Assembly (NCBI GenBank): GCA_036023115.1
Contig: JAYKKT010000037.1
Coordinates: 3,595,501 to 3,659,500, forward strand
Source of the DNA: Brasenia schreberi
Taxonomy: Eukaryota; Streptophyta; Magnoliopsida; Nymphaeales; Cabombaceae
DNA: 64,000 nt
Reading direction: 5' to 3'
Below the pieces are notes generated by a model. That model was not told where the DNA came from. It worked only from the letters and a program-made list of their open reading frames with translations, and did no database searches. Below, piece by piece: positions 61,462 through 64,000 of this stretch; within the stretch, counting starts at the first letter, position 1; each line of letters opens with the position of its first letter. The position numbers and the translations under genes were made by a program.

Positions 61462-61566
61462 TCGCAGAGCGTTAGCTCATCTGTTAGGCTCTCTCTGACT
61501 GTCACGCCGCTGCTGGTGGGTTCCATTCCTAGGCTTCGGCCTCCGGTTGTAACCAAAAAAAAAGAA
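61462..61566 (+). mobile_element. tRNA-derived SINE
   Basis: A pol III A-box-like TAGCTCATCTGTTAGG (61473-61488) and a B-box-like GGTTCCATTCC (61519-61529) lie about 31 bp apart, as in a tRNA gene. They are followed by an unrelated short body (aggcttcggcctccggttgtaacc) and an A-rich tail (61554-61562). There is no cloverleaf acceptor stem, so it is not a tRNA gene. Flanking atgtatgtgt/atgtgtgtgt may be a target duplication but is ambiguous. Confidence 0.65.
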
Positions 61567-61607
61567 GAGAAAGTGTGGAAGTGCATGTGTGTGTGCCATG
61601 CACATGT

Positions 61608-61611
<4 letters not shown>

Positions 61612-61703
<92 letters not shown>

Positions 61704-61717
61704 AGAGGGAGAGAGAG
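61612..61717. repeat. (GA)n microsatellite
   Basis: About 45 pure GA units followed by GGGA variants. Confidence 0.97.
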
Positions 61718-62920
61718 ACCAAGAATGAAAACAGCGGAAGCCAATAAACTTTTGCAAATGGAGTAGGTGCCATTGGAGCTCCGAGCTTATGAATCAAGGA
61801 GCCCAGGACCTTTCCTTCAGTAGCAAAAGAATCAGAAGAGACAACTGAGCAAGCAGTCTGAAGGTTAGAGAAGTGTGCCACCTATTTATAATGTTACAGG
61901 AGTAGTTCTTAGCCATCTTAGTAACCTACCATCCATTGAGAGTATCCCTTCTTTCTTGGTAACCTCTGTATTCTTATTATCAATTTGGAGAGAAAAGCAA
62001 CAGAATGCGTAGGAGTGCATTTAGGAAAAGAGGGTTTTAATTTTCATGCTCGTTATATAAATTCCACTAGTTGTTGTTATATAAATTCCACTAGAAAATT
62101 GATGTGATTGTTTAGTTTTTAGTTAATTTACACCTTTAAGCTTTGTAGATTACGAAAATCAGTCTTTTCCGCAGAAGCAGCAGCAGCAGCAGCAATGCTT
62201 ACAGTGGTGGACCTATAAAATTTTCAGGTCAGAGGTGAAGTTTCGTTGAGTCAAATTCAGGTGGAACAGTTTATATAACTTTCAAAAGGTCCAATCCCCC
62301 TGTTTCTTTGGATTTCATCTGATTTCTCACCGGGTGGATTACCGTTCTTCTTTGAGTTTGTATGCCACTGGTTGCTTACAAAGTTTTCTAATCCTATAAT
62401 CAAGAAACGTCCTTCTTTTTTGAATGTGCAGTTCGAGTTCCATTTTTTCTTTAGTACTTTCAATAGCAGTGACGAACCAATAAAGAACAAGATATTTTGC
62501 TTGTTATACCATAATCGGGTTTAAGTAGAATGCTGGTACGTATGATAATTGGCAAAGTGATGGTATATTCCTCTTTTTGTCTCTATTTTTCCTAAAAGGA
62601 TCTATGAACCCACATCTCATACCATAATTTCTGTTCTTGTACTATTTTTGTGAAAGGATTAGTTGGATCAAATACTTAAGTAAAAGGGTTTAGGCCGAAA
62701 GGGGATCCTTAAGTTGTTAATGGAGTTAAAGTAACAACAGTTCCATACACCTAGCATGACAATATTCGCTCGACCCATGCGACCCAATCCATCCCGACCC
62801 GAACAGGCTAGCATTGACCATTTTAACTGGTTCAGGTTTGTGTGTGTCTGTTTGTTGGCATGATACTGCTAGCGCTTGCTCCAGATCCGAACTAGTTACG
62901 TTGAGAGTCCCTTGACAAAA
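61718..62920. other. No gene seen
   Basis: A short (GCA)n run lies at 62175-62194, and attccactag is repeated near 62070 and 62090. No coding or element signature. Confidence 0.35.
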
Positions 62921-62923
62921 GTC

Positions 62924-62951
62924 AGATCTGATTTTATATAAAATCAGATCT
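62924..62951. repeat. 28-bp perfect palindrome
   Basis: The half-site AGATCTGATTTTAT is followed directly by its reverse complement with no spacer. Confidence 0.9.
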
Positions 62952-63070
62952 TACATCCCATCTAGTTTTGTAGAAAGGTAATCTTCAGTGCTTTAGTCTG
63001 TATCATTCATTTTTGGGAATGACCACGACTTAGGAGGATTGATTCTGAAGGATACGGCATACATGTACAT

Positions 63071-64000
<930 letters not shown>

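Noticed and set aside
61462..61566. Functional tRNA gene
   Set aside because: A- and B-box-like motifs exist but there is no acceptor-stem pairing, no plausible anticodon arm and an A-tail follows, so SINE fits better.
61384..61881. Open frames rich in Arg-Glu or Ser-Leu repeats
   Set aside because: They are readings of the (GA)n/(CT)n microsatellite, not proteins.

Overview
This is nuclear DNA of a flowering plant. It is AT-rich, its two host genes use ordinary GT-AG introns, and it is full of plant retroelements and dinucleotide microsatellites. The very long introns packed with transposable elements suggest a large-intron lineage such as a basal eudicot or magnoliid, but that is inference and no species can be named.

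Two host genes are supported, arranged tail to tail. (1) On the plus strand, ten exons between 12386 and 19858 encode the C-terminal ~1,369 residues of a large Sec7-type ARF guanine-nucleotide exchange factor of the BIG1/BIG2 type. The Sec7 domain is intact. The N-terminal ~400 residues are not visible in the 12.4 kb upstream. (2) On the minus strand, six exons encode a complete 281-residue single-RRM RNA-binding protein of the plant ARP1/RBM24-38-like type. Exons 1-2 are at 50323-49837 and exons 3-6 at 26978-26152, separated by a 22,858-bp intron.

The rest is mobile-element strata. 1-5050: old repeats, with a nested direct repeat at 317-1065. 5050-9301: an old RTE fragment, then a minus-strand Copia (LTR 8642-8993, gag, gag-pre-integrase) carrying a nested RTE LINE, then a second plus-strand LTR. 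9642-11761: a 5'-truncated RTE LINE with target-site duplication just upstream of the first visible BIG exon. 21400-24320: a decayed RTE copy between the genes.

Inside the giant intron lie RTE copies at 28164-30195, 33268-35325, 35480-35965 and 36930-37200, and an 11.9-kb hAT transposon (37440-49356) with 8-bp target-site duplications. The hAT holds a 3'-truncated Copia (about 38000-43222) and a nearly full-length RTE LINE (45087-48455, 18-bp duplication) sitting in an intron of its broken transposase gene.

50.5-64 kb has no convincing host gene. It holds large (CT)n/(TA)n/(GA)n tracts, a DUF4283-type fragment split by a 39-bp LINE stub, a decayed plus-strand Copia RT/RNase H region (58920-60312) and a tRNA-derived SINE (about 61462-61566).

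No CRISPR, operon, rRNA or canonical tRNA gene is present. I saw no clearly new biological system. The most noteworthy content is the datable nested-insertion record inside one intron and two defective LINE copies sharing one founder deletion.
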